Shown piece by piece: positions 46,760 through 56,964 of a DNA stretch of 64,000 bases; position 1 is the first letter of the stretch, and the number at the start of each line of letters is the position of its first letter. The DNA comes from Clavaria fumosa. Taxonomy: Eukaryota; Basidiomycota; Agaricomycetes; Agaricales; Clavariaceae. The notes beneath the pieces are model-generated. The model did not search any database and was not told the origin of the DNA. It saw only the letters and a list, made by a program, of their open reading frames with translations. The position numbers were made by a program, and so were the translations under genes. Location: positions 2,542,001 through 2,606,000 of the forward strand of contig OX637800.1 of the NCBI GenBank assembly GCA_951802425.1, in the 5' to 3' direction.

Positions 46760-47677
46760 TGTAAGGACCATATGCGATCTAAACACGGAAACATGACAGA
46801 TACCGACTATCCGGATGTTTTGCGATCCAAAGAAATTACGTGCGATACGAACCGATAACGATCCGACACTGTCCGATAACGACCGATAGTATCCGATACA
46901 TGTCCGATGTCGGACACTTCGGTCTTCAATCCCCCGTGACGATCACAGCCCACCGCTCTCACACACCGCCCACGCCTCTCTATTTCACCTCTCCAGCACG
47001 GTCAGCGCTCGACATACACACTATTCCATTCCCATTCCTTTATTTCATATACCATGCTGTAAATTTCATATTATGATCCCTTTCAACCATTCAATCGTTT
47101 AAACGTTTCAAACCCTTTGCAGTACCTTGTCCATTGTTCTTAGTACCCCTTTGCTGTACCAGCCCCACTTTCCTTCAGTTTATGAGCGGTCCGGACATTT
47201 GCTAGTTATCGGACATTTCATTCCTCCGAGCTACTCATTTCCCTTGTGATATAACTCCTTCATGTAACCCTTCACGCGACATGGCGCTGTTCCATGTGTT
47301 TTCCGGACATTTCCGTACATTCCAATTTGCTGTACTTACAGAACTGTACTTAAGTACACTCCGGACCTCTCTGAAATACAGCTTTCTGAACCCCTTCTCT
47401 CTGTTAGAAACCTCACCTAAGCTCACCCGTCGTCGCAACCTTCGATCCGCTGGCCTCCGTCGTTGCCGGCCCTTCGTCTTATCGCACCATCCTTATCGGA
47501 TTTTATCGGACACATAGCAGAATATCCCGGACACCGTATATTTCTATTTCTCACATATTTTGAATTCATACTCCACATCCTCAAGGGTGTTTGGTGAATC
47601 TCTAACGCCTTACAGGAACCCCTGAAGGACTTGACTGTAATCAAGCAGTTGCAGCAAGAACCGTAATACCCACTACA
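46760..47677 (+). repeat. 3' LTR of element D
   Basis: Same as the 5' LTR except two substitutions seen by eye (near 46,859 and 46,870). Preceded by CCCCCGGGAGAA, a short polypurine-like run. Confidence 0.92.
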
Positions 47678-47681
47678 GCGG

Positions 47682-48029
47682 TCAACCTCGCGACCTTCTC
47701 AGCATTGTCACTTTCTCCCACCTCGTCTATTCCTTTCTTCACGCTTCGTCGGTCGACTTCGCGACCCTCTCAGCGTCACCCATTTCCCCCCTCCTCATCA
47801 ATTACCTCCTTTATGCTTAGTTTACCGACTTCGCGACCTTCCTAACGACGTCTTCCTCCTTTATACTTGTCTTTCTTCGATCTTACATCTTCTCAGACGT
47901 CTTCGTGACCTTCTGGGACCGAGCATTCTCGACTGTGCTCAACAGTTGATTGGTCTTAGCGAGTTTCCAGCACAGGTCACCAACAAGTCAATCTCCGGCA
48001 CTACTATCGAGACGGGACAGGCCCTAACA
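47682..48029 (+). repeat. 3' LTR of chromovirus A, second part
   Basis: Last 348 bp of the LTR after element D, ending CCTAACA. TSD GACAG follows, then the last nine bases of the old LTR. Confidence 0.92.
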
Positions 48030-48043
48030 GACAGGCCCTAACA

Positions 48044-48875
48044 GAAAGTCCCTGTACTCCTCCGGAATGGAGAGGAGATCCTGGGGGGTGGTGTCAGGAA
48101 CATTGAATGAAGCAGAGGCCATGTGCACAGACTCGCTCAACAACGTCATGCCAAAGACTTGGGACCCGCGAAGTCCGCAAGCCATGACGAATGCAGCAGC
48201 ATTCACAAAAGAAACCTTAGGTGTCTCCTGGAGAGACAGAGTAGACGGAAAGGTCAGAGATGGAAGCAGAGATGGAGACGGAGTCCAGGCTTGGTTCGGA
48301 GTCACTGCAGATGATGTTTGAACTGGAGCGCACTGAGCGGAGACAGACAGAGGGACAGAGGTGGACAGAGGGATGGAATGGAGAGTGCTGGCCAGTGCAC
48401 CCTCCGGATCAGATTTCGGAGTTTTTTCCTCATTAGTAGATGGTCTGGGCTTTATCTGGCCAGTGGTCCAGTCAACCAGTGGGTTGTTTTGGAACAGCCA
48501 ATTCATTCCCAAGATCACATCACTAGAGGGATCAAGGTCAGTAACTACACACAAGACATCAGTCAGATCCATGGCGGAGAGCTGAATGGAGAGCCAGACT
48601 GCTTCGGTAACCCATACGGAGGTGGTCCTGTTAATAAAAACCACCTCCCGGGGGGTCACCGGAGTTTTCGGAAGATAGAGGCGAGAAGCAAATTTGGTAT
48701 CAATGAAACAAAGTTCAGCACCAGAGTCTATCATTGCTCTGAACGGAGAAGGAATAGAAGAAGAGGAGGCAAGAAGAGAAAGAGAATGATGAAAGGAAAG
48801 GGTATTGAGTATAGGTTTAGTACGATCAGAGTCGGAGCAGCTGGAGAGTTGTACTGTGCTCTCTGGGCTGCTCAA
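48044..48875 (-). pseudogene. Ty3/gypsy element B: protease and start of pol
   Basis: On the minus strand a frame of 278 codons with the protease core MIDSGAELCFIDTKFA and the later VILGMNWLFQ, a Ser/Pro-rich linker, then SIPEEYRDFL, which is where pol of such elements passes into reverse transcriptase. At 48,044 the old LTR begins, and nothing of the reverse transcriptase follows. The other side of the break is the RNase H at 30,395. Confidence 0.85.
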
Positions 48876-48913
48876 TCTTTTTTTGGCACAGAATCATCTC
48901 CGTCGGAGGTGAT

Positions 48914-49489
48914 TCATGCAGTGCTGGCACTGGCCCATGAGGTCCACTTACGACACTCATTGGCTTTGTGGCCTGCTATTCCACAGAAGAGGCACAGATT
49001 ATTATCGAAACACCATTGGCATTCCTCTGGAGTCAGTTTTCCATCCTGACCCAGATGAGCCTTCTTAGTATCGCTGGAGCTACCAGAGCCACCGGAGCCC
49101 TCAGTGGCCTTTGGAACGGAGTTCCCAGGGGTTGGACCGGAGTTCGCCAGATGCTTATCCGATGGTTTCTCGGACTTGGTATTAGTGCCAGAAGGGTTGG
49201 GGGACTTGGAATTATCTGAAGTCTCCTTTTTATTGGTGTTGTTAGGCATCGGAGCCTTTGCGGAGTCCCTAGAGATCTCCTGCTGCTGAGCCCAATAATG
49301 ACCATCAATAGCACTGGCTTGCTCGCAGAGTCCACAGAGCATGTCCGCGTGGTTAACACAGGCCAGTTCATCCTTAATGCGGCTGGCAAGTCCCTTGTAG
49401 AACTGCCGCTGCAACATGTACTCATCCCAATGGACAATGGATGTGAATCTGTTGAACGAAATGGTATATTTTGTCAACTTCTGGTCCTC
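48914..49489 (-). pseudogene. Ty3/gypsy element B: C-terminal half of gag
   Basis: Continues the gag piece at 55,109-55,671 after the insertion of element C: KYTISFNRFTSIVHWDEYML, then a Ser/Thr/Lys-rich part, then the zinc knuckle CLFCGIAGHKANEC. The join across element C keeps the reading frame when one copy of TCCTC is removed. Confidence 0.85.
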
Positions 49490-49780
49490 TATCAGACTGG
49501 GTCTCACACAACTTAAGTGTAGGGTCATGACGATAATACTAAGATAAGGGGAAAAGAGTACAAAAGAGGAAACAACAAAGTACTTATAGCAAGAGCCCCG
49601 GCACTTGCCGACTTTCCCACGCTCGGACCCTCGGATCACGTGATGCGCCCAGGCCCTAGGTCATGTGATCTTATGTGATTACATAATCCAACCCAGCCAC
49701 AGGTCATGTGACCTTCTAACAACCCTCCCCAGTTTCTCCATAACTCCTCTTTGGGATGGCTTATGTAAGCGATCCTAACA
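49490..49780 (-). repeat. 3' LTR of chromovirus C
   Basis: On the minus strand begins TGTTAGGATC and ends GTCTGATA; the last bases have decayed from the CA end seen in the related LTR at 62,912. Confidence 0.88.
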
Positions 49781-49791
49781 TCACCCCCCTC

Positions 49792-52700
49792 TTAAGGCTG
49801 GGCGTCCCGACCAGCTAGCTTGGCCTTGTCAGGGTGGGCGGGGAAGAAGTCCTGGAGCAGCAGCACTACATTGGTGAGGTTCCTACAGGGCTCCCAAGTG
49901 TTTTCCTCCACTGGGTATCCCAACCACTTCACCAAGTACTTCACCCCATGCCCCACCTTCTTGACATCAAGGATTGCCTCCACATCGTACTCCAGGTGGT
50001 CATCTTCAATTGTAGGGGGTGGAGGGGGAGGCAGATTCTGGGAAGGGAAGGAAGGGGGATGGTATGGCATCAACAGCAACTCGTTGAAGACCCGATGGAT
50101 GTGCCAGGCCCGAGGGAGCTTGAGGCGGTACCCAGCAGGTCCCACCTTCTCCTCAACTGTGAAAGGGCCTGCTCTCTTGTTGTCAAGCTTTTTAGAGGGC
50201 CGGTCCATCTTCAAGTTTCTAGTATCCAGCCAGACCAGATCTCCCTCAGAGTACTCCCAACTCGGGTGTTTCCCCTTATCATAGCTCTTCTTCATTGCTG
50301 CCACCGCTTTCTCCATTGCCTCCTTGGCTGCTCTTCAGGACTCTGTGAGCTTAGCCATCCACTCGTCCACCACTGGGTTCACCTCAGAAGGTGGGCAGAG
50401 TCCCCCATTCCATGGGTGCTGGCCATAGTCGAGGAAGAAAGGCATCTGTCCTGTTGCAGAGTGCTCACAGTTGTTAAGAGCAAACTCAGCAGTCGACAAC
50501 CACTCGGCCCAATCATCCTGGAGGTGGTCCACATAGGCCTGGAGGTAGATCTCCATCTCCTGATTTGCCCACTCCGTCTGCCCATCAGTCTGTGGGTGGA
50601 AGGCCATACTTGGGTTTGCTTTTACTCGGATCATAGAGTAGAACTCCTTCATGAACCGAGACACAAACTGGGAGCCTCGGTCACTCATGACCTTATGAGG
50701 GACTCCATGGTCGTGAAACACTCGATCCCGGAGGAGACGTGCTGCTCCAAGTCCCGTGAGGTCGAGCCCGATTGCTTTGAGCAGTGTCCATTTTGTGAAC
50801 TTGTTGACGATGACAAGGATGGCATTATGTCCACGGGAGAGGGGGAGGGGACCAACTATGTCCCATGAGATCACTGACCAGGGACCATTGGGAACTGGAT
50901 GGGGGTGCAGTGGGGCAGCACACTTGGTACAGTCAGGCTTTGTCCTCTGGCATGTCTCACACCCCTGGGCATACCGATCCGCATCCTTCACCATGTCCAG
51001 CCACCAATAACCCTTCACCAGTGCCGCTCTCAACTTCTGGGGTCCAGGGTGTCCAGCAGCAGGGAGGTCATGCTCAAACTCAAGGACAGCCTCACGAGCT
51101 CCTAGGGAGACCCAAGTGACTATCCCCTTTCACCAGAGTCCAGCATGATCTCGCGTCCACTTGTCATCAAGCTCCTCTGGCTTCTGTATGTGTACTGCAC
51201 TATTTTTCTGGAGTAGCATCTCCATTTCTGATGTGAATGACACACAGACTTCTGTTTCCGGGAAAACCTGCACTGGTGCATCCTCCTCCACCATCTCTCC
51301 ATAGTCTGGTCTCCAGGAGAGTGCATCTGCCTTCGTATTCGACTTGCCAGTGCAATACTTCATCTCAAAATCAAAGCACTGGAGCTCTCCAACCCAATGG
51401 CCCTGCCTTAGTTTCAACTTCTGGGGCTTCCGGAAGTACTGGAGGTTTGCATGGTCCGTCCAGATCTCAATTGTCTCATCCACTCCAATGAGGTACGCCT
51501 GTCACTCATGAAGTGCCCGAATCACAGCCAAGAACTCCTTGTCGTACATGTCATAGTTCTTCTCAGCTGCAGTGAGGGCCTTGGAGATATAGTCAACAAC
51601 TCTCCAGGTTCCATTCGTCTGCTGCTGCGAGAGCACTCCACCAGTTGCCAGGTTACTTGCATCTGTCTCTACCTTCCATCTCCCTTTGTCCTGAGGCAGA
51701 GCCAAGACCAGGGCCAACACGAGTGCCTGGCGGAGATCTCAGAAGGCTGCTTCCTCCTCCTCCTCCCATTTCCATGGAACATTCCCAGTCAGCCGGAAGA
51801 GTGGCTTTGCCCGAGCAGAAAGATTCAGGATGTGCTGGCGGAGGTAGTTCAACATCCCATTGAACTTCTGGACATCTTTCACATTCCTAGGACATGGCCA
51901 ATCTCAGACTGCTGCACCCTTGGCTGGGTCATGCTCTAGCCAGTTGTGAGAGATCTTCATCCCCAGGAAGATGATCTCACTCTTCTCAAACTCACATTTA
52001 CTGAGTTTGAGACACAACCCATTCTCTCCAAACTTCCTCAAGACTCGATCCATCCAGTACTGGTGTGTAGCCAAGTCCTCTACAAACACAATGACATCAT
52101 CCACATAGGCCCTCACATGTCCTCCTGCAATCTCCTCCCTCAACACGTGATTCATGAAGCATTGGAAGGTAGCAGGGGCATTCTGTAGTCCAAACCACAT
52201 AACTGCAGGTTCAAAGAGTCCATGAGGTGTCAAGAAGGCACAGCAGTGCTGGTGCTCCGGCCAGACCTGCATGGATGGGAAACCTCCCTTTGCATCAATC
52301 TTAGAGTAGATCAATGCTCCCTTAAGCACATCCACTGTGTCTCGGATGCGGGGAAGGGGGTACTTGTCCTTGACCAGGTGTGCATTCAGCCTCGAGTAGT
52401 CGATAATTGGCCGCAGCTTGTCCTTCTCATGTTTGAAGAAGAAGGGGCTGGCATACAGGGATTTCGAGGGCTGGATTCGTCCAAAAGCAAGCTGCTCATC
52501 CACCCAATGGTTCATCTCCACCATCTCCTGCTGTGTCAGTGAGTATAGCTTGGAGGAGAGGTGCTCAGGGTCCTTTTTGAACTCGATTTTAATATCGAAG
52601 TCTGGTCGGGAGCGGGGAAGCTCATCCCACTTTGCTTCACTAAAAACCAAAGGGTAGTGGCTGGGCCAATCAGGGGTAGGGCCAGAGTTGGGAAAACGGG

Positions 52701-53550
52701 TGTCTGGAATACTCACAGATGTGAGGGTACTTGTTTTCGGGGGCGCAGGGGCTCGAGGGGATGGGGAACACTGTGGGGGGCAGTGGGTAAGGCTCAGCTC
52801 TGCCTTCTTCCAGTTGATGTCAGGGTTGTGTCGCTTGAGCCAGTCATGCCCAAGGATGACCTTGTGGGATTGGATCTTTCCCAGCAGGAAATGGACCCAT
52901 TCATGATGGTCGCCCACCTTCACCAGCAGCTCAATTCCAAACCAGATTTTACCCTCTCTGTTCTGTGACCCATCCACGTTGTACATCGTGATTGGGTTCA
53001 GCAAGGGAGATGGCTCCAGGCCCACTCTTTTTGCCCACTCCAGATCCATGAAACAGTTGGTGCATCCTGAGTCAACAAGGGCCTTCATCATAGCCCACTT
53101 GCCAGTGCTGAGGGCCTCCAAGTGCACCTGGATGGCTAGCTCTTGTGGCACATGTTTCTCCACCTCTGGCTGCACCTTGGTTGGGTGCTCTGCCAGTCTC
53201 ACTTCCTCTTTCACCTCAGCCCCAATTCGGGTATGTCTCCACTGCAAGATAGTATACTTCGGTATACTTGCTGTGGGTACAGGGACAGAATGGGGGGCTG
53301 GAACGACTCTTCTCTCCAGCCAGAGTCCTCCTTTCTCTCTCAAGTGGCTCCAGTTTTGCTTGGAGCAACACAATCTCTCTCTGGTAATCCTCTGTTGTTC
53401 AGGGGTTACCTGGCACTCCACAGGTTCTGGCTCTTGGGACTTGCAGATGCATGTCGGGCAGGGGGCAGAAACGGACAGCATGCCCAATCTGGTGGCATTG
53501 GAAACAATGTCTCTCATCAGCAGGGGCACATCCATGGCCCATGGCCACAT
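49792..53550 (-). pseudogene. pol of chromovirus C, five in-frame TGA codons
   Basis: One minus-strand frame. Protease: ALVDSGCTNCFMD and VILGHDWL. Reverse transcriptase: RPIIDYSRLN, YSKIDAKGGF, and AYVDDVIVF with its two catalytic acids. RNase H: VETDASNLATGG and YDKEFLAVIRA. Integrase: CETCQRTK, SWDIVGPLP, MSDRGSQFVSR and a Glu in NQEMEIYL. Chromodomain: EYDVEAILD, VKYLVKWLGYP, NTWEP. The stops are at about 51,904, 51,739, 51,502, 51,130 and 50,335; every one is TGA. Relatives F and G show Arg or Trp codons at several of these places. It is otherwise full length, so it was inactivated by point changes only. Confidence 0.88.
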
Positions 53551-54241
53551 TCAGAGGGTGCGAGAGGGTCGTGGCAGGTTGCGAAAAGGTCGTGGTGGGT
53601 TGCACGGGGGTCGCAAAAGGTCACGCAGGGGTTGCAATGGGTCACAGTGTCCGTTCCATGACTATTGCATCAAATCACCTTTGCTGGGCATCCAGTTTTT
53701 CTGCCAGCACTTTCCATTCTCCATAAGTCTCTGGCATCGGGGAGACACCATAGATCCTCTCCACCAACCTCCTACTCAAGTTCAACTCCAGCCAATGGAC
53801 CAGGATTCCTGAGTCCTTTTCTGCACTCAACTCCGCCCATCGGAACAGCGTCTCGAATCTCGCAAAGAACTCTGGTGCCATCATGGCACCCTGTTTCAAC
53901 CCTGCAATATTGGCAAGGGCAGTCGCACAGTTGTTCGGGTCATCAAACGCCTGCTTCATCTCCTCCACAAACTCCACCCAGGTTCTGGCCTTGCCACTAC
54001 CCAGGATCTCTTCCGCTTTCATATTTGCCCATTCAGCAGCGAATCCATCTCCAGTAATTTTGCTCAAAGCAAAGAGGACCTTCACCAGGTCCATAGCATA
54101 GGTAGTCAGGTTCGCCATAAACAAGAGGCGAAGTGATTGGAGGAACATACAGAAGTTCCTTTTCTGCCCATCAAAGGGGGCAACAGATAGGTCAAGCCTC
54201 ATAGGTTGGGCTACAGGCGGGGCGACATGGTCTGCAATCAC
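53399..54241 (-). pseudogene. gag of chromovirus C
   Basis: Frame from ATG at 54,241 (capsid-like FDGQKRNFCMFLQSLRLLF, VEFVEEMKQAFDDPNN, FFARFETLFRWAE) to the zinc knuckle CFQCHQIGHAVRFC near 53,470-53,511, broken by a TGA at 53,675-53,677. pol overlaps its end in another frame, as is usual for this group. Confidence 0.8.
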
Positions 54242-54812
54242 AGGCCCTGGATGCTGTAAATAAAGTTCTGGGCCTTGGGCACTCAGGATTTCTTCAATCT
54301 CTTAACAGTCCTGTCCTCTTAGGCTGCTCTTCTGTGTACTTATGTACCTATAGAACTCTTATTCTATGAAACTTTTGTTCACATGGGGCCTGAATGGTGT
54401 CCCAGGTGGTCGCTCCACAACTCCTAATGAGTTGCCCATGCACCCTTCTGACAATGGTCACAGAGCAAGGGCCCTGTCCACTGGACCAGGAAACTACAGA
54501 AAGACTATGTAGGGGCCTTTCCTTGCCCTGTACACTACATGATTCACTGGTACGTAGCTGTAAAACAAAGTTCTGGGCCTTGGGCACTTGGTATCACTTG
54601 GGGAGGGTCACAGTTGACTTCCTCCTGGTCTGGTCATGTGTATCTACACACAGTAAAAATTTTGCGCAGTTCTGTTACACACTGCGGGCAGGGTAAAGGA
54701 GAAGAGGATGATAGGGGCTGAGCTGTGACAACGTGTCACAGTTTGAAATTAAGGGTCCAGGCTAGCTGGGTTAGGACACGGGGCTAGGGCGGACAGGCAG
54801 ATCTTAGTATTA
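54242..54812 (-). other. Leader of chromovirus C with a direct repeat
   Basis: Non-coding 5' leader between the 5' LTR and gag. The stretch AAGTTCTGGGCCTTGGGCAC occurs twice, near 54,259 and 54,569, about 310 bp apart. No gene. Confidence 0.55.
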
Positions 54813-55108
54813 TATCAGACTGGGTCTCACACAACTTAAGTGTAAGGTCATGACGACAATACTAAGATAAGGGGAAAAGAGTACAAAAGAGGAAATGACA
54901 AAGTACTGTACTTATAGCGAGAGCCCCGGCACTTGCCGACTTTCCCACGCTCGGACCCTCGGATCACGTGATGCGCCCAGGCCCTAGGTCATGTGATCTT
55001 ATGTGATTACATAATCCAACTCAGCCACAGGTCATGTGACCTTCTAACAACCCTCCCCAGTTTCTCCATAACTCCTCTTTGGGATGGCTTATGTAAGTGA
55101 TCCTAACA
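54813..55108 (-). repeat. 5' LTR of chromovirus C
   Basis: Pairs with 49,490-49,780; it has an extra GTACT-type 5 bp. Confidence 0.88.
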
Positions 55109-55671
55109 TCCTCACGCATCTGGAGGTGTTCAAGTTTGAACTCTGCCTTGTGGATCACGTCATACGGACCAAAGTTCTCTGTAAGTTGGGAAACAAACAT
55201 CTTATAGTTCGAAAGAACCGGATGGCCTTTGCCATCCAGGATCATTGGTTCGAACCATTCCAGGGCAAAGCCCCAGAGAAAGGAAAGGACATAGCATACC
55301 TTGTGGGAGTTGGACTTGAACGCTCTTGGGCGATCAAGGAAATTTAACTGGCATTGGACCAAGAAGCTTTTCAACTTCTTAGCATCCAAGCCATCGAAGG
55401 TATCAGGGTTGCACAGTTTAACCATCTCCGGGCACTTGTTGGCATTAATAATCTTCTGAAGGAGATGCGCCAGAGTTAGTTCATGCTCGGCTCGAGATGT
55501 TGGAGGTTCATTTAGCTTGTCATCATCATCAGTGACCGAGGGGTCTGACTCTTCATCATGGTCCAGGGGTCCAGACACACTTGGAGTCAGAGTATTGTCA
55601 GCCAGTTCTGGGATGTCGATGTCATCAGCAACAGGAGGTGGAAGTCGAGCACCAGATCATGTAGTAGGCAT
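55109..55671 (-). pseudogene. Ty3/gypsy element B: N-terminal half of gag
   Basis: Starts at ATG 55,671, with TGA as codon 5 (probably from CGA), then an acidic stretch and the capsid-like region FDGLDAKKLKSFLVQCQLNF, FALEWFEPM and FGPYDVIHKAEFKLEHLQM. At 55,109 element C interrupts it; the rest is at 48,914-49,489. Confidence 0.82.
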
Positions 55672-55711
55672 TGTTAAGTTTGTATATATGAGGTTTGAAG
55701 TTCGAATATAC

Positions 55712-56037
55712 TGTCACGGTCCTAACAGATTAGTAACAAAGGGGTTAGTGGAGCGGAGCAGAGATGTTCTATCAGAGTCCAATTGGAGTCCAATATCAGA
55801 GAAACGGAGAAGCAAACAAGAAGGAGGAGACTTATGGGACTGCGGCCTCAATGTATGTGTTGTGCCACCACGTATATACATGTCCCTATTTATCAAACAA
55901 AAACAATACCCAAGAGAGAATCAGAACGTAAGTCAAACTCTGAAGTCCATCAGAGTTGGTCAGAGTTGGTCAGATGACGTGGAGAACATCGAGGACGATG
56001 AGGACAAAAGCTCAGAGATGTTTAGGATCAAGAGACA
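55712..56037 (-). repeat. Candidate 5' LTR of element B
   Basis: Sequence between TGTCACGG and AAGAGACA (TGTC/GACA ends) next to the gag start of element B. It has a doubled CAGAGTTGGT motif. The partner LTR was not found, so this is tentative. Confidence 0.4.
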
Positions 56038-56042
56038 TTAAT

Positions 56043-56566
56043 ATTTGAACTGAGGAGCAGGGAGGTACAGGTGGAAACTTATACTGCAAGGACAGAGTAT
56101 AGGAGTAATGTGAAACAATGTACATATCAAATTACTAGGAGAGTTTCACCACAAGTGCCTGTGCAATTTTCATGGAACAAAGAAATAACAACAAAAATAA
56201 CTCCCATGGGTCAAGGGTATCCTCTCAATGGTAAATGGAATGAGGGGATGGAGGGAGAAGGTTCTAGAATGAAGTCTGAAAGGTCCAAAGTATGGCGGAA
56301 TGGAGTCTGGAGTGGAGGATGCAGAGTTATGGAGGGGTGGATTGGAGATTGCTGGAGTTGGTGCAGAGTCCGGAGTCCGGAGCAGGGATTGTGCTTATGT
56401 GATCAGATGGGGTCATAACAGTGAGGAAGACTGGGGATGCTTCTGGAAGAGAGCAGCAGGTTTTGGAAGTACACAGGGGGGTTTGTGAGGTTATGGAGAG
56501 GTGTCAGGAGGTCCATAGGTGCTGGTAGGGTCAGTTTTGGTAAGGAAAAATGGGTGGGTCCTGACA
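56043..56566 (-). repeat. Partial A-family 3' LTR, minus strand
   Basis: On the minus strand begins TGTCAGGACCCACCC and follows the A-family LTR for several hundred bases with many differences. The left limit is uncertain. A polypurine tract (AGGGGGGGTAA on the minus strand) precedes it at 56,567-56,577. Confidence 0.7.
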
Positions 56567-56682
56567 TTACCCCCCCTTCAAGCCTTGAGCCCTGTGAGAG
56601 TGGAGATCACATGATGATTAGTCAGTGCGATGTTTGTTGATCAGGTCATGACACCTGAAAATTTTCTTTAAGTCCAACCACT

Positions 56683-56964
56683 ATGGTCACTTCCAGCTTA
56701 CTCAAATGTCAAGAGACTGAACTCAAGCATGAAATGTGCATATTCGAAGAGAAGGAGGCCACTGTCAATGCAGAGATCCTAGCCAATGCTTTGGCCCGTC
56801 AAAGGGCAGAACAGGCACAATGTGCACACCTCTGAGGCAAGGTCATGGGCTCTAGTGGGTTGGCTGTCAACATCACAGGTTCCAATGAGGCAATGGGCAA
56901 CATTGTGAACCCTAGTGAGGCAAGGGACAACATCATGGGTGTAGTAGATCTGTCGGCCTGATAC
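56683..56964 (+). pseudogene. Relic of the A-family antisense accessory gene, exon 1
   Basis: Begins MVTSSLLK and shares with the first exon of the chromovirus A antisense gene the order of L-x-HEM, FE-x2-EA, LA-x-Q-x-AEQ-x2-CA-x-L, then a Gly/Ser-rich repeat region. A TGA stands at 56,833-56,835 and the frame ends at 56,962. Later exons with the zinc cluster are not seen. It is on the strand opposite to its LTR, and its ATG is 116 bp from the LTR, exactly as in chromovirus A. It shows the gene is an old, fixed part of this family. Confidence 0.75.

Larger units (their letters stand above)
42300..47677 (+). mobile_element. Element D: young gag-only LTR element with antisense gene
   Basis: Two 918-bp LTRs (42,300-43,217 and 46,760-47,677; TGTAAGG...CACTACA) differ at only two sites by eye. 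The target repeat GCGG is at 42,296-42,299 and 47,678-47,681. It has a primer site after the 5' LTR, an intact gag-protease frame, and an opposite-strand spliced gene. No reverse transcriptase, RNase H or integrase is present. It must have moved with enzymes supplied by another element. Confidence 0.92.
31743..48029 (+). mobile_element. Chromovirus A (Ty3/gypsy) with antisense accessory gene
   Basis: LTRs of 1464 bp each (31,743-33,206, and 41,184-42,299 plus 47,682-48,029) begin TGTCAGG and end CCTAACA. The 5-bp duplication GACAG is at 31,738-31,742 and 48,030-48,034. The order is gag, pol (protease, reverse transcriptase, RNase H, integrase, chromodomain), an opposite-strand spliced gene, polypurine tract, 3' LTR. 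Element D sits in the 3' LTR. Four in-frame TGA codons in gag and pol mean it cannot now make its own proteins. The LTRs differ at a small number of sites by eye, so it is fairly young. Confidence 0.92.
49490..55108 (-). mobile_element. Chromovirus C (Ty3/gypsy), minus strand
   Basis: LTRs 49,490-49,780 and 54,813-55,108 match with about seven substitutions and one 5-bp indel by eye. The duplication TCCTC is at 49,485-49,489 and 55,109-55,113. A polypurine tract (minus strand AAGAGGGGGGTGA) touches the left LTR. Gag, protease, reverse transcriptase, RNase H, integrase and chromodomain are all present but interrupted by TGA codons. There is no accessory gene: the chromodomain stop is 11 bp from the LTR. 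Confidence 0.92.

Noticed and set aside
48318..49049. Plus-strand frame of 243 codons
   Set aside because: It lies opposite the protease and gag of element B, which have clear motifs.
49834..53812. Several long plus-strand frames in chromovirus C
   Set aside because: All are opposite pol or gag of C and have no motif of their own.
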